Of a stretch of 64,000 nt of DNA, positions 1 through 8,071 are shown piece after piece. The notes below the pieces were generated by a model. That model had not been told where the DNA came from and did not search any database. It was given only the letters and a program-made list of their open reading frames with translations. A program made the position numbers and the translations under genes. Positions within the stretch are counted from its first letter, which is position 1. Each line of letters begins with the position of its first letter. The DNA is taken from positions 307,832 to 371,831 of the forward strand of contig CAWEKO010000009.1 of assembly GCA_963809715.1 (NCBI GenBank), read 5' to 3'. The stretch comes from Bog-473 sp963809715. Lineage in GTDB: Bacteria; Actinomycetota; Acidimicrobiia; Acidimicrobiales; RAAP-2.

Positions 1-110
1 GCGTCGACTTGCGCGACTACGTCGTCCTCGGTCGCCGTTGGATGGTGGGTCCAATAGGCGCTAATGCGGCGGGCGCGTTCGGCCGTGTTGGGGGATTCTG
101 TCGTGGTCAT
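1..110 (-). CDS. N-terminal part of an unknown protein, cut by the window edge
   Basis: An ATG at 110 on the minus strand is preceded by a strong Shine-Dalgarno sequence (AGGAGGT, complement of 115-121). The frame stays open to the left edge of the window, giving about 36 codons. The visible peptide begins MTTTESPNTAERARRISAYW and continues into an acidic segment (TEDDVVAQVD). I do not recognise it. Its strand and position suggest it follows the WhiB-like gene in the same accessory module. The rest lies outside the window, so no function can be given. Confidence 0.6.
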   Translation of the reverse strand, partial: MTTTESPNTAERARRISAYWTHHPTATEDDVVAQVD

Positions 111-160
111 GGCTACCTCCTGTTTTAAGTGTGACCTACCGCCGCGACCAAACGACGGAA

Positions 161-409
161 TCACTTGGTTTCTTTTCGGACCGCTTGGCGTGCCTTGGTG
201 CCGTGTCCGGCCCATACGCCTTGAAACAACGGGATTGGCGTTGCATAGCTCGCGCATTCATTGGCAACGGGACATTCGGCACACAACCGCCGCACGGCGG
301 GCGGTACGGGGTCGCCTCGGGTCGGGAAGAAAGCGGTCGTCGGCCAACCCCGACACGACGCCCGTTCGGCCCACGACGGGTCGGGCCAAGGCCATTGGTA
401 CATGTCCAC
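161..409 (-). CDS. WhiB-like Fe-S transcriptional regulator
   Basis: This 82-residue protein has the WhiB layout. A Trp/Ala-rich start is followed by a first Cys (ASCRGW, near residue 19), then FFPTRGD, then the Cys cluster CAECPVANEC (Cys-X2-Cys-X5-Cys), and finally GVWAGHG, a variant of the GVWGG turn, with a basic tail. WhiB proteins are actinobacterial, bind a 4Fe-4S cluster through the four Cys, and act as transcription regulators with sigma factor partners. The start is GTG at 409; an ATG two codons later is also possible. No clear Shine-Dalgarno precedes either. Its place on an integrated element suggests an element-borne regulator, as often seen on actinobacterial phages and plasmids. 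Confidence 0.88.
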   Translation of the reverse strand: MDMYQWPWPDPSWAERASCRGWPTTAFFPTRGDPVPPAVRRLCAECPVANECASYATPIPLFQGVWAGHGTKARQAVRKETK

Positions 410-583
410 CGGTTCATCGTGACGCCTCGGGCCATGGCGCCAGCGCTTCCCGCGCCCACGTCGCGAACTGTTCGGGCCTGAGGACTACACGCCACACACC
501 GCCCGCGTCGCCTTGGTCTTGACGATTTCATTCGTATGGCTATCTCGCGCTTGTATTACACGATGCGCGTATGATGAGCCGCC

Positions 584-1369
584 GTGGAATTACACTTCGG
601 CGACCTTCCGACGTGGATAGCTGCCGTGGGAACCGTGCTTGCATTCTTCGGCACTCTCGCCGTCATTCGTCGCGACCATGCTCAAGACCGAGAGCGCCAC
701 GAAGAAGAGCTTTGGGACCGGGCGCTCGATGTGGACGCGGAGTTTGACCCGACCCTCGACGATGGTTGGAAAACGATTTTGGCCACAAAAGCATGGGTGG
801 TCAACAAAGGGCGTCGACCTATCTTCGACGTCCACTTGGCCATTCTGGCCCGAAGCGAAGACATGGATGTGGTTGCGACAAAGGTGCTGAGCCAAGTTCC
901 GGCGAACGCCAGAGGATCCATTCCGCTCCCGACTCCGGATGACATGTGGGGTGAATGGGGTGGCGGACGACGTCTGAGCCCGTCCACGGTCAAGGACGTG
1001 CTCAAAGACCGGTTCGGGTGGATCATCTTCTGGGTGGATACTTCGGGCCGGAGATGGATGAGGAGTTCCCTGCGATACCTCGAAAGAGTGTCAGACGAAG
1101 AATGGTCGGAGCTTGTGGCCGAATTCCAGGCCAACGCCGGGCAGTCAGAACAGGTCGGAGCGGACGAGGCCCGGCAGTCAGAACAGGTCGGAGCGGACGA
1201 GGCCCGGCAGTCAGAACAGGTCGGAGCGGCGGACGAGCGCAGGCCGGCAGTCAGAACAGGTCGGAGCGGACGAGGCCCGGCAGTCAGAACAGGTCGGAGC
1301 GGACGAGGCCGAAGTATCGGCAGATGCCCGAGGGGACGTCGGGTTAGCTCCAGGACAGGACCTTGGTGA
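584..1369 (+). CDS. Membrane-anchored protein with 11-residue tandem repeats, frameshifted in the repeat
   Basis: The frame starts with GTG at 584. Residues about 7-26 form one hydrophobic segment (WIAAVGTVLAFFGTLAVI), followed by charged sequence (RRDHAQDRERHEEE), so it is probably a single-pass protein with a soluble C-terminal domain. From about residue 185 it runs into repeats of RQSEQVGADEA. The third repeat is 7 bp longer than the others, so the frame changes and reads Arg-rich sequence to a stop at 1369. In the other frame, repeats 4 and 5 again read QSEQVGADEA and continue to a natural-looking C-terminus ending RKRLGL at 1502. The ancestral gene was therefore probably 584-1502. Function unknown. 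Confidence 0.6.
   Translation: MELHFGDLPTWIAAVGTVLAFFGTLAVIRRDHAQDRERHEEELWDRALDVDAEFDPTLDDGWKTILATKAWVVNKGRRPIFDVHLAILARSEDMDVVATKVLSQVPANARGSIPLPTPDDMWGEWGGGRRLSPSTVKDVLKDRFGWIIFWVDTSGRRWMRSSLRYLERVSDEEWSELVAEFQANAGQSEQVGADEARQSEQVGADEARQSEQVGAADERRPAVRTGRSGRGPAVRTGRSGRGRSIGRCPRGRRVSSRTGPW
1141..1310 (+). repeat. Five-copy 33-bp tandem repeat, third copy 40 bp
   Basis: Units start at 1141, 1174, 1207, 1247 and 1280 with GCAGTCAGAACAGGTCGGAG. Four are near-identical 33-mers (11 codons). The third (1207-1246) carries 7 extra bases, so the repeat length is not a multiple of three there. The units are adjacent with no spacers, so this is a coding minisatellite and not a CRISPR array. Near-perfect identity suggests recent expansion or slippage. 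Confidence 0.9.
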
Positions 1370-1537
1370 CCAAGCAGCGGCCTTCGTACGTGCACCAGAA
1401 AACGAAGCCGGGGCGTCTGGACCAATCGAGGCGCTTGTCGGTCGTTTCGCCCGCGTGGCGGATGACCTCAACAGTCAAATGCGTAAACGGCTCGGTCTTT
1501 AGGTCAATTGACCCTTCCGCGAAGGGCAGGTATCAGC

Positions 1538-3319
1538 TCAGCGAGTCGGCGTGTCACCGGTTTCGCGCCGGACGTCCGTGGGCGGGTCGCCGTCCCTCGG
1601 CGTCTCATCTGCGGCGGCCAGCGCGGCGCGGTCGGAGTCGTCTAGCGGTTGACCCGCGGCGCGCCGAGCGGCGGCCATTTTGTAGCGGCCCGCGGCGTCC
1701 GCGTCGCCAACAAAAACGTTCGTTACAAAACCCCCCGACTTGCCCGCCATAAGCGCCACAACCGGAACATCCCAGGTCGGAGGCGTGGCGGGTGTTTCGC
1801 GTGTTCCGGTTGCAACCGGAACACTCTCGCGAGGCGGAACGGGCCTCACCAGGGATGTTCCACTTGTTCCGGTTGTGGCGGCTAAATCAGGGGCATTTGT
1901 AAGAGCGGTTTCGGGTGCGGGGATGAATCGCTCCCACGCCTCGCGAAACTGCCCACGCCCGTAGCCACGCCGAGTCTGCTTCCCCGCCCGAAACTTCTTC
2001 GGCCCAATGCCAAAATCGCGTAACCGCTTGGCAAGGCCCGGCGCCGTCAACCCGCCGCCGCCAAGCTCGTCCCATGGCCAATCCTCACGGCCGCATAGAC
2101 GGGTCACAAGGTCGGCGCTTTGGATCGTGTCGACCGGTTCGGGCGTCTCGGCCTCGGCCTCGGCGCCGCCGTCGCTCGTGACGTCGATTCCGTCGAACAC
2201 GGCGCGGATATGCACGAGGAGCAACGTGTTTAGGTCGGCCTCGCCTCGGTCGCCCATGAGGCGCCCACACGCCGCCTCGGCCCGTGTGGGCCACGGGCCG
2301 CCCACGGCCTCGGCCACGCCGAAAAGCGGGCGCCATACCTCGGCGGGACGATCCTCTAGACCCTCGGGTAGTAGTGGCCTCGGGTTTAGACGGTCACGGG
2401 TGCGCAACGCCCACGCCCGTAGACGGCGCGCCAGCGGTTCGGCCGACTGCCACGCCTCGTCATGGTCGAACGATTCGACTACCTCGTTCGGGAGGCGGCG
2501 CCGCATGTTGATGGTGATTGACCGAGATTGGACAGAATCGGGAACCCAACCCGTACCCGCGAGCGCGAACGGACAAAAGATCGGGAAATCGGCGGGGACG
2601 TGGTCGTTACCTAACGTCACGACGCGGCCCACGGTCGCGCCCTTGCGATAGCCCGCGTCCACAATGGCCCGAAGGTCTTGACCTTGGTCGCTCCGGTCGC
2701 GCCATACGGTGTCGTATTCGTCCAACAAGATCGTGACGGCCTCCCGCCCGATGGTTCGGAACAAGTAGGCGCCCGACACACTGACCGCGAGGCGCGGTCC
2801 CGGTACTAGCGGTTGAATCGCCTCAAGTACCCTCGTCTTTCCGCATTCGATGGTCGGCGCCCGTACAAGTAGACGCGGCGTGGACGTGAACACGTCGTGT
2901 ACGTGTGTATGTGCGGCCCATAACGCGATCGCTTGCGCGTGTTCGTCCATGGCGAACATCAAATAGCGGGTTATGAACGCGACGACGTCGTCAAGTAGTT
3001 CGGCGCCGTCCTCTTCGGGTATGTCGTCGTAGCTGTCGACCGGTTCGGCGTCATCAAGCGGCGTAGCTTCGGCCTCGGCGGCCTCGGCGCGGCCAACAAG
3101 GACGTCGTAGACCGACCGCGAGACGGCGGGCGGTAGGACGTCGTCGCCGTTTTGCATTGCCGCCGCAGCTATGACGCCGCGGACGCGGTCGGGTCGGCCT
3201 CCGAATGGCACGCGGCCGGACCTGTTCACGAGGAACAACGATCCGTCATACGTGCGTCCGGGTCGATACCGGGCCAATACGTCGTCAACCGTTTGGCGGG
3301 TTAGTTCGTCGTGTTTCAT
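1538..3319 (-). CDS. DUF3631-type P-loop ATPase, probable replication protein of the element
   Basis: This is a 593-residue protein. A P-loop region reads APTIECGKTRVLEAI (Walker A variant, near residue 160), and a Walker B-like strand reads VTILLDEYD. The sequence between and after (GYRKGATVGRV, FCPFALAGTG, SRSITINMRRR) matches what I know of DUF3631, a helicase-like domain often found with primase/polymerase domains on actinobacterial plasmids and integrative elements. Chosen start is ATG 3319, which overlaps the stop of the upstream gene by 4 bp; an in-frame ATG lies five codons earlier. The C-terminal 150 residues are disordered and rich in Thr, Pro and Ala. It is the last gene of a four-gene coupled operon headed by an excisionase, which supports a replication or mobilisation role. 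Confidence 0.75.
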   Translation of the reverse strand: MKHDELTRQTVDDVLARYRPGRTYDGSLFLVNRSGRVPFGGRPDRVRGVIAAAAMQNGDDVLPPAVSRSVYDVLVGRAEAAEAEATPLDDAEPVDSYDDIPEEDGAELLDDVVAFITRYLMFAMDEHAQAIALWAAHTHVHDVFTSTPRLLVRAPTIECGKTRVLEAIQPLVPGPRLAVSVSGAYLFRTIGREAVTILLDEYDTVWRDRSDQGQDLRAIVDAGYRKGATVGRVVTLGNDHVPADFPIFCPFALAGTGWVPDSVQSRSITINMRRRLPNEVVESFDHDEAWQSAEPLARRLRAWALRTRDRLNPRPLLPEGLEDRPAEVWRPLFGVAEAVGGPWPTRAEAACGRLMGDRGEADLNTLLLVHIRAVFDGIDVTSDGGAEAEAETPEPVDTIQSADLVTRLCGREDWPWDELGGGGLTAPGLAKRLRDFGIGPKKFRAGKQTRRGYGRGQFREAWERFIPAPETALTNAPDLAATTGTSGTSLVRPVPPRESVPVATGTRETPATPPTWDVPVVALMAGKSGGFVTNVFVGDADAAGRYKMAAARRAAGQPLDDSDRAALAAADETPRDGDPPTDVRRETGDTPTR

Positions 3320-3594
3320 TGCTCGGCGTTCCATTCATCGCGGAGGCGTGCCACGTCGTCGCGTGCCGCGGCCATTTCTTCAGCGCGGTCCTCGTCAACG
3401 GGTAAGGCGCGGCGCCACCATCCGACGGTAGGCATGTCCCCGCGCAACAACATGTCCGCTAGGTCGGAAAGTTTCTCGTCACTTAGTCGGACATGCGGCC
3501 GTGGGCGTTGCTGTCTTTCAATGACCGCGGCCAGCTCGCGCAACGTGGCGGGGTCCGACACGGGGACGACCCGGACGACGGTTGGCACGGTCAC
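3316..3594 (-). CDS. Unknown protein of the element operon
   Basis: This 92-residue protein starts at GTG 3594, whose bases overlap the TGA of the upstream gene (GTGA), and its own stop overlaps the ATG of the ATPase gene (ATGA). These two overlaps decide the start and support translation. The sequence has a helical region (LRELAAVIERQQ), a middle with LSDLADMLLRGDMPTVGWWRR, and an acidic coiled-coil-like tail (EDRAEEMAAARDDVARLRDEW). I do not recognise a family. Position between the excisionase module and the ATPase suggests a role in element maintenance. Confidence 0.6.
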   Translation of the reverse strand: MTVPTVVRVVPVSDPATLRELAAVIERQQRPRPHVRLSDEKLSDLADMLLRGDMPTVGWWRRALPVDEDRAEEMAAARDDVARLRDEWNAEQ

Positions 3595-3863
3595 CACGTT
3601 TGACCCACACAAACGCCGCACACGGCGAGGACGTCGGCCGCCGTCAAAACCTCATAGAGGTAGGCGCCGACGTCGACGCGGCATCCGCAACACCCACAAC
3701 ATCCCGCCTCGGCGGCCCGGTAGCGGCCGAGGATTTGGCCGCCCGTGGCGTGTCCGCCGTCCCGCACGGCGTAGAAGCTCGCCGTCGTTGGCTTGGGCGC
3801 TATAGCCTCACCCCCGATCCGTTCGCGTGGATCGGCAAGGCGCCCTAACGGGCGCTTTGTCAT
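3591..3863 (-). CDS. Small Cys-rich protein, possible zinc binder
   Basis: The 90-residue frame starts at ATG 3863 inside the stop of the excisionase gene (ATGA overlap) and ends in a GTGA overlap with the next gene. It contains the cluster CCGCCGC near residues 55-61 and CGVC near the C-terminus, which could together hold a zinc ion. No family is recognised. The tight coupling on both sides is the main evidence that it is real. Confidence 0.55.
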   Translation of the reverse strand: MTKRPLGRLADPRERIGGEAIAPKPTTASFYAVRDGGHATGGQILGRYRAAEAGCCGCCGCRVDVGAYLYEVLTAADVLAVCGVCVGQTW

Positions 3864-4156
3864 TTCCGGCGCGGTGGTCGACGTTCAAACCGCGTGCTGA
3901 GGACGCGGTCAATCTCGGTCCGTGGCACGCGGCGCATGTCCCCGAGGCGGACGATTCCTATGACACCCTCGTCAATGAGCGTGTTCAAGTACCAACGCGA
4001 GATTCCAAGCATGTCGGCGGCGGCTTGAAGTCGTAGCAACTTGGGTCGTTCTTTCGTTTCGGAGGCGCCGTTGGTTGCGTCGTCGCTACCGCGGGCGCCC
4101 GACCCGCGTCGTGCCGGTTGCTTGCGCGTCGTCGTTGCCTTTGTGGTCGTAGCCAT
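3860..4156 (-). CDS. Excisionase-like helix-turn-helix protein
   Basis: The protein is 98 residues from ATG 4156 (MATTTKATTTRKQ); the frame is open to an ATG at 4255, but that extension is Pro/Thr-rich and unlike the family. After a basic, low-complexity N-terminus comes the winged helix found in excisionases: LLRLQAAADMLGISRWYLNTL, then VRLGDMRRVPRTEIDRVL. Such proteins bind attachment sites and steer an integrase towards excision, or act as small regulators. It is the first gene of a four-gene operon in which every junction is a 4-bp overlap. The closeness to a tRNA gene fits a role in an integrated element, though no integrase is visible here. Confidence 0.75.
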   Translation of the reverse strand: MATTTKATTTRKQPARRGSGARGSDDATNGASETKERPKLLRLQAAADMLGISRWYLNTLIDEGVIGIVRLGDMRRVPRTEIDRVLSTRFERRPPRRK

Positions 4157-4740
4157 GAGGCATTTAGGACGCGGTAGGCAGATGGTGTCAACGGGCGTCA
4201 GCGTGGGCGTCGTATAGCGGGGGGCGTCCGGCGCATGAATCCGCTTTTGTGTCAAGCCGGTCTATGGGTGTCCGTCAATGGTCGTCGGTGGTCGCTCGTG
4301 TCGCTGGGTATCGCTGCGTAAGCGTGACAACGGCGCGACCCGCCCGACGGTTACCGGCGCGCCTTGTCACGTTGACGCGGGTCCTGTGCATGAATCGGGC
4401 GGCGGATTTTTTTTGGTGAACGACCAATCGCGGCCCGTCTCGCGGAACGGCCGGTTCGCCGTTGGGCGGATCGGATCATCCGGGCCATATCTCCCACACG
4501 GCGGGAACCCCAACCCACGCGACAGGCGCCACTACGACGGCCGGTCGTGGCATCCGAGGCGCCAGCGGCCGACCGAGGTTGCTGGCCGCGGGCCGGACGC
4601 CGACGCAAGGAGGCGACGCGTTGGAGGCCCGTCTAGTCGCCTTGTCGTCCCTCCGGGCCGAATGGCGTGTTCCCGTGACCTCATGGCCATGACGGACGAG
4701 GGTCAACCCACGCGCCGTCGTGTTCGTCCTTGGTCGGGTT
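4157..4740. other. Stretch without a supported gene between excisionase and IS element
   Basis: About 580 bases. Several short open frames exist on both strands but none has recognisable protein features. One small plus-strand frame near 4619 (TTG) has an AAGGAGG at 4605-4611 with good spacing, but it encodes only about 23 residues. In actinobacterial integrative elements this is where an integrase gene would be expected next to the excisionase. None is seen. Confidence 0.5.
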
Positions 4741-4744
4741 CTAG

Positions 4745-6491
4745 GAGACTGTTGAATAACGCTTGATCCGGCGTGCTTCGGTCCTGCAAGCCTGGGTATG
4801 GCCGAACCGAAGAGCCACCACGAAGAGGGTTGAAGCTGGCCACTCAGGGCAGAGCCCGTAGCTGAGGTCCCCTCCTTTGCTGACCCAGGCTTGCGCGTCG
4901 CGGATTCAGGTGGTGCTGAACGTCCAGGCTCCGTCGTGAGCCAGGCCGAGATTGATCAGGCGTCTCAGGTTGATGGCGGCGATGCGAAGTGAGAGCCCGA
5001 GTTGGTTCTTCTCGACCCCGCGGAAACGGACCCGGCGGTGTGAATCGGCAACCAACCACGCAATCGCACGCTCGACCATCGGGCGGAATCGTCGGTAGTC
5101 CTCTTTGCATTCACCTCGGCGCCACGACGCTCTGCGCGCGACGAGCTCTCTGTCGTGTGGAGTGAGGTCGAGCGCTCGACCGTCTTTGGCGGTGGTGCAA
5201 CGCGCTCGCAGTGAGCAGTCATGACAGTGCCTTCCAAACACTGCATTGAGCCTGGGCGTGATCTTGACCGTGTGCCCTGCGGGACAGGTGGCGGTGCCGG
5301 CGTCGTGGTCGACGACGAAGTCGTCTCGATCGAAGCCGCCGGGCACCGTGCGTTGGATCGGCCAGGGCTTGATGACCGTTCGGTGCTCGGCTGCTTGGAG
5401 AGCGGCCAGCGTCTCACCCGACGCATACCCGGTGTCGCCAAGAACCATCAGCCCGGGGTCTTCGTCCGCGACCAGCGCGACGGCGCAGCGCCCGTCGACG
5501 ACGTTCGCCTTGGTCAAGATGGCCTTAGTCACGAGCCCAGTTTCGGGTTCGATGGCGATGTGGGCCTTGTAGCCGTCGCGGTACTCAGAGCGGGACTTTC
5601 GCATGTGGCGGGCCTCGGGATCGACGGTCGAGATCACCCGGTCCGGGGCTACACGCTGGGCGATCTTCCAGGTGCCATCCTCGTCTTGTTCGACGTCTTG
5701 GCCGGCGACGAGGGCCAGCAGTCCGAGTGCGTCCGTCGCCTCGGGGTCGCGCCCACCAGCGTCGAATGCCTCGAGCAGCGCGAGCGCGTCGCGGATCAGG
5801 CCGTCGACCAGGGCCGCCTTGGCGACGGGGTCGTCCCAGGCGATGAGAGGTTTGCCCGAGGCCTCGTAGTCGTGCGCCGACACCGGCACCTCGTCGGCCC
5901 CAGCGACGAGCCGCCGCACCCGGCGGATGGCCGAGATGAGCTGGGTCACGGTGTCTTGGGTCGCCACGGCGTCGTCGAGCAGGGTCGAGTCGAGGGCCCG
6001 GCGGGTCTTGCCCTTCAGGACCCCGGTGGCATCGATGACCGAGCGCACGGCATCGAAGATCCGCTCAGGACGCTCCGACGTGCGCAGCCGGGTGCGCCAA
6101 TAGGTGAGGACCGAGTAGTCGAAGCCCTCGTCGTCGAGGGCCAGCCCGCAGGCCACCTTCCAGCTGATTCGGTCACGCAGTGCCCGAGCGGCGTCTCGGT
6201 CCGAGAGCCCTTCGAGGGCTTGGAGCACCATGACCGAGGCCACTACGTCAGCAGGAACCGACGGGCGGCCACGTCGTGAGCGGAACAGGTCCTCGAACAT
6301 CTCATCGGGGAACAGCTCCCGACGGTGGTCGGCCAAGAAGGCCTCCACGCTGCCCTGAGGAACGAGCTGGCGACACAAGGCGGCGGCGTCGAGCAACTCG
6401 CGATTGGGATCGCTATGTCCTTGCACCCACCAATTCTCGACGATCGGCAGCCAAATCGCGAGCATCAAACCGCGATTTATTCAACAGTCTC
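4745..6491 (-). mobile_element. IS1182-family insertion sequence, complete
   Basis: The element is 1747 bp and is bounded by perfect 15-bp inverted repeats (GAGACTGTTGAATAA at 4745-4759 and its complement at 6477-6491). Outside both ends lies CTAG (4741-4744 and 6492-6495), which is either a 4-bp target duplication or a palindromic target. One full-length transposase gene fills it on the minus strand. Intact ends and an intact gene indicate recent insertion. The element sits inside the accessory block and may have displaced or interrupted earlier genes there. Confidence 0.9.
4906..6426 (-). CDS. IS1182-family DDE transposase
   Basis: The preferred start is GTG 6426, giving 506 residues that begin MQGHSDPNRELLDAAALC, like the usual IS1182 start; the frame is open to ATG 6468. 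The N-terminal domain has RRELFPDEMFEDLF and GRPSVPADVVASVMVLQ, typical of the family. The DDE core shows LDSTLLDDAV, DGYKAHIAIEPETGL and LGDTGYASGETL. A Cys-rich insert follows (CPAGH, CHDCSLRARC). The C-terminus has RRFRPMVERAIAWL and VRFRGVEKNQLGLSLRIAA. No frameshift or stop is seen, so the enzyme is probably active. Confidence 0.93.
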   Translation of the reverse strand: MQGHSDPNRELLDAAALCRQLVPQGSVEAFLADHRRELFPDEMFEDLFRSRRGRPSVPADVVASVMVLQALEGLSDRDAARALRDRISWKVACGLALDDEGFDYSVLTYWRTRLRTSERPERIFDAVRSVIDATGVLKGKTRRALDSTLLDDAVATQDTVTQLISAIRRVRRLVAGADEVPVSAHDYEASGKPLIAWDDPVAKAALVDGLIRDALALLEAFDAGGRDPEATDALGLLALVAGQDVEQDEDGTWKIAQRVAPDRVISTVDPEARHMRKSRSEYRDGYKAHIAIEPETGLVTKAILTKANVVDGRCAVALVADEDPGLMVLGDTGYASGETLAALQAAEHRTVIKPWPIQRTVPGGFDRDDFVVDHDAGTATCPAGHTVKITPRLNAVFGRHCHDCSLRARCTTAKDGRALDLTPHDRELVARRASWRRGECKEDYRRFRPMVERAIAWLVADSHRRVRFRGVEKNQLGLSLRIAAINLRRLINLGLAHDGAWTFSTT

Positions 6492-6495
6492 CTAG

Positions 6496-6723
6496 GTGAG
6501 GCGGACCGGACGACGGGCGGCGCCTCGTCGGTTGGGCGCCCACGACGGCGAGGACGGCCGTTGGTTGGACCCGTTGATTCGGCCGGTCCGTGCCTTGGAC
6601 ACGTGCGCGTCCGACGGTCGGCGCCATTGGCCGCGTAACCCGTACCGGTTGCACCCCGTTGCACCCACAGGACCTATCCGGCGCAACCGTCCGTCGTGAA
6701 CACCCCTTGTCACCGGGGATTTA
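6496..6723. other. Segment between IS element and tRNA, no supported gene
   Basis: No convincing protein is seen. If the IS is removed and the flanks rejoined, a minus-strand frame of roughly 145 codons crosses the junction (from 6664 to 4476), but it is low in hydrophobic residues and matches nothing I know. The 3' end of the tRNA is at 6724, so an attachment core would be expected here. A small CCCC/GGGG hairpin at about 6694-6711 could end the tRNA transcript. Confidence 0.4.
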
Positions 6724-6802
6724 TGGTCGGGCTGCCGGGATTTGAACCCGGGACCTCTTGACCCCCAGTCAAGCGCGCTGAACCAAGCTGCGCCACAGCC
6801 CG
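6724..6802 (-). tRNA. tRNA-Pro (anticodon GGG), CCA encoded
   Basis: Read on the minus strand, the gene begins CGGGCTGTGGCGCAGCTTGG and ends in CAGCCCG plus discriminator A plus CCA (6724-6726). The 7-bp acceptor stem CGGGCTG/CAGCCCG pairs fully. The anticodon arm is CTTGA-CTGGGGG-TCAAG with GGG at the anticodon position. The T arm is CCGGG-TTCAAAT-CCCGG. The 3' end faces the accessory block at 1-6720, the arrangement expected when a mobile element integrates into a tRNA 3' end and rebuilds it. Confidence 0.95.
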
Positions 6803-7057
6803 CTTCCTACTCAGAGGCCGTTTTGCCTCTGTACTGCGCCCCTCTGAAGCTTCAGTCAGTAACGGTCAGTCCGTAATAGACCGAAGCTGAGAGACGGGAG
6901 CCAACTCTACTCCCCTGCGCCCAGGCAGCCACTGCAGAACATCGGGGTCCCTGCTATTCCCCCAGTTCAGAGAATACGACCCGCTACAGAGCTACAAATG
7001 AAGTCACAACTGCATGTTGGAATGAACCGACTAAATGGCTTTTACCTGGTATTACGG

Positions 7058-7547
7058 CTATAGGCATTGACGGACTAACGACAGAATGATGCCCCACGTA
7101 TTTTGCACGGCAGGAGCTTCACCGTGGGCGACGAGCACGAAGGAGGAAACCAAGACACAAGTATCCCGGAGTTGCGTCACGAGAGGTGTAGGTCTCCGAG
7201 TACGGGTCAGGGAGAGCTCAACAAAGGAAGACCCAAAGGCGATTGCCGTCGCTCCCACCGCGAACACCCAGAAATTGGCCCACCAGAAATCACACCTTTT
7301 CGGCCCACCACTTTCCGCCGTCGCTCCGGATGCACGCTTGCCCAACCAATGGACGTAGCGACTATCACTGCCACGCAAAGTGCAAACGCCATCCAGACGC
7401 CGAAAGTCCGAAAAGGATGGTGGGGGCCACGAAGATGAGCCCCGGTATCGCCTTCTCGACGTTGCGGTGGATGGGACCGGGAGGGAGCTTCACTGGTCCG
7501 TTCTCAAAATCCTCTTCCGCCCTGAACTCCTCCCAGCAGGACACCAC
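7058..7547 (-). pseudogene. Possible decayed membrane protein gene, two frame changes
   Basis: On the minus strand, hydrophobic segments appear one after another in three frames: AIPGLIFVAPTILFG (from 7547), then FGVWMAFALCVAVIVATSI (frame entered near 7410 at a TTTT run), then FWVFAVGATAIAFGSSFVELSL and CVLVSSFVLVAHG (to 7058). Joined, they would make a small protein with about four membrane segments. No single frame covers it and I do not recognise a family. It may be a pseudogene, a gene with sequencing indels, or chance. Confidence 0.35.
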
Positions 7548-7658
7548 GGCGAGGACGTTTACAGATGGAAACGACCAGGCTCTGGTGTCTTCCGCAGTGC
7601 ACCCGCCGGCGGATGCTCAATCGGGTTTGCGGTTCGCACCGAGTAGCTGCGGTGCCGC

Positions 7659-7808
7659 TTAGTCGGACTTCCTCAGCACGATGGCTGCCACGTGACCCAC
7701 CATGATTTGTTCCACCCATTCATAGCCCTCCGCGGCGTGCTTGTTGAGTTCCACCTCGAGGTCGTCAACAGCCTGTGGCACCCGAATTACGCGGTACTGC
7801 TCGGTCAT
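7659..7808 (-). CDS. Small DUF4177-like protein
   Basis: This 49-residue protein starts MTEQYRVIRVPQAVDDLEVE and continues LNKHAAEGYEWVEQIMVGHVAAIVLRK. The pattern of a short strand, a helix with the phrase 'N...AAEGYEWV', and a final hydrophobic strand ending in basic residues matches small DUF4177-type proteins. A similar protein is encoded at 63461-63661 (LAKYLNEESAEGWDLVTVM). Function is unknown. Only a weak GAGC precedes the ATG at 7808. Confidence 0.6.
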   Translation of the reverse strand: MTEQYRVIRVPQAVDDLEVELNKHAAEGYEWVEQIMVGHVAAIVLRKSD

Positions 7809-8071
7809 GCTCGTAGCCTACGGCTCTTGCGCGCCCCGCCTCCGTACATCTTCCCGGCCTATCCGTCGCGTCCGGTGAGTCCAGACGAACTCGATCAGGT
7901 CTCAGCCGCCTGCAGCCGTTGGTTGCTGAGAATCGACGACCGTCATGATCCTCGACCATCTCGACGGGCTCCGATGCCGTGTGATCCAGGCCCTCACACG
8001 GGCTTCGACCGGGCCTGCCTTCGGGCCGCCAGGCCGCGGAACGCGCGGTTGCGCAAGAGGTGTGATCCAAT

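Noticed and set aside
1141..1310. Regular direct repeats that could suggest a CRISPR array
   Set aside because: The units are contiguous with no spacers and encode an in-frame 11-residue repeat, so this is a coding tandem repeat.
4278..4766. 162-codon plus-strand frame that ends inside the IS element
   Set aside because: The sequence is Arg/Gly-rich with no recognisable domain, and the final codons come from the IS inverted repeat.
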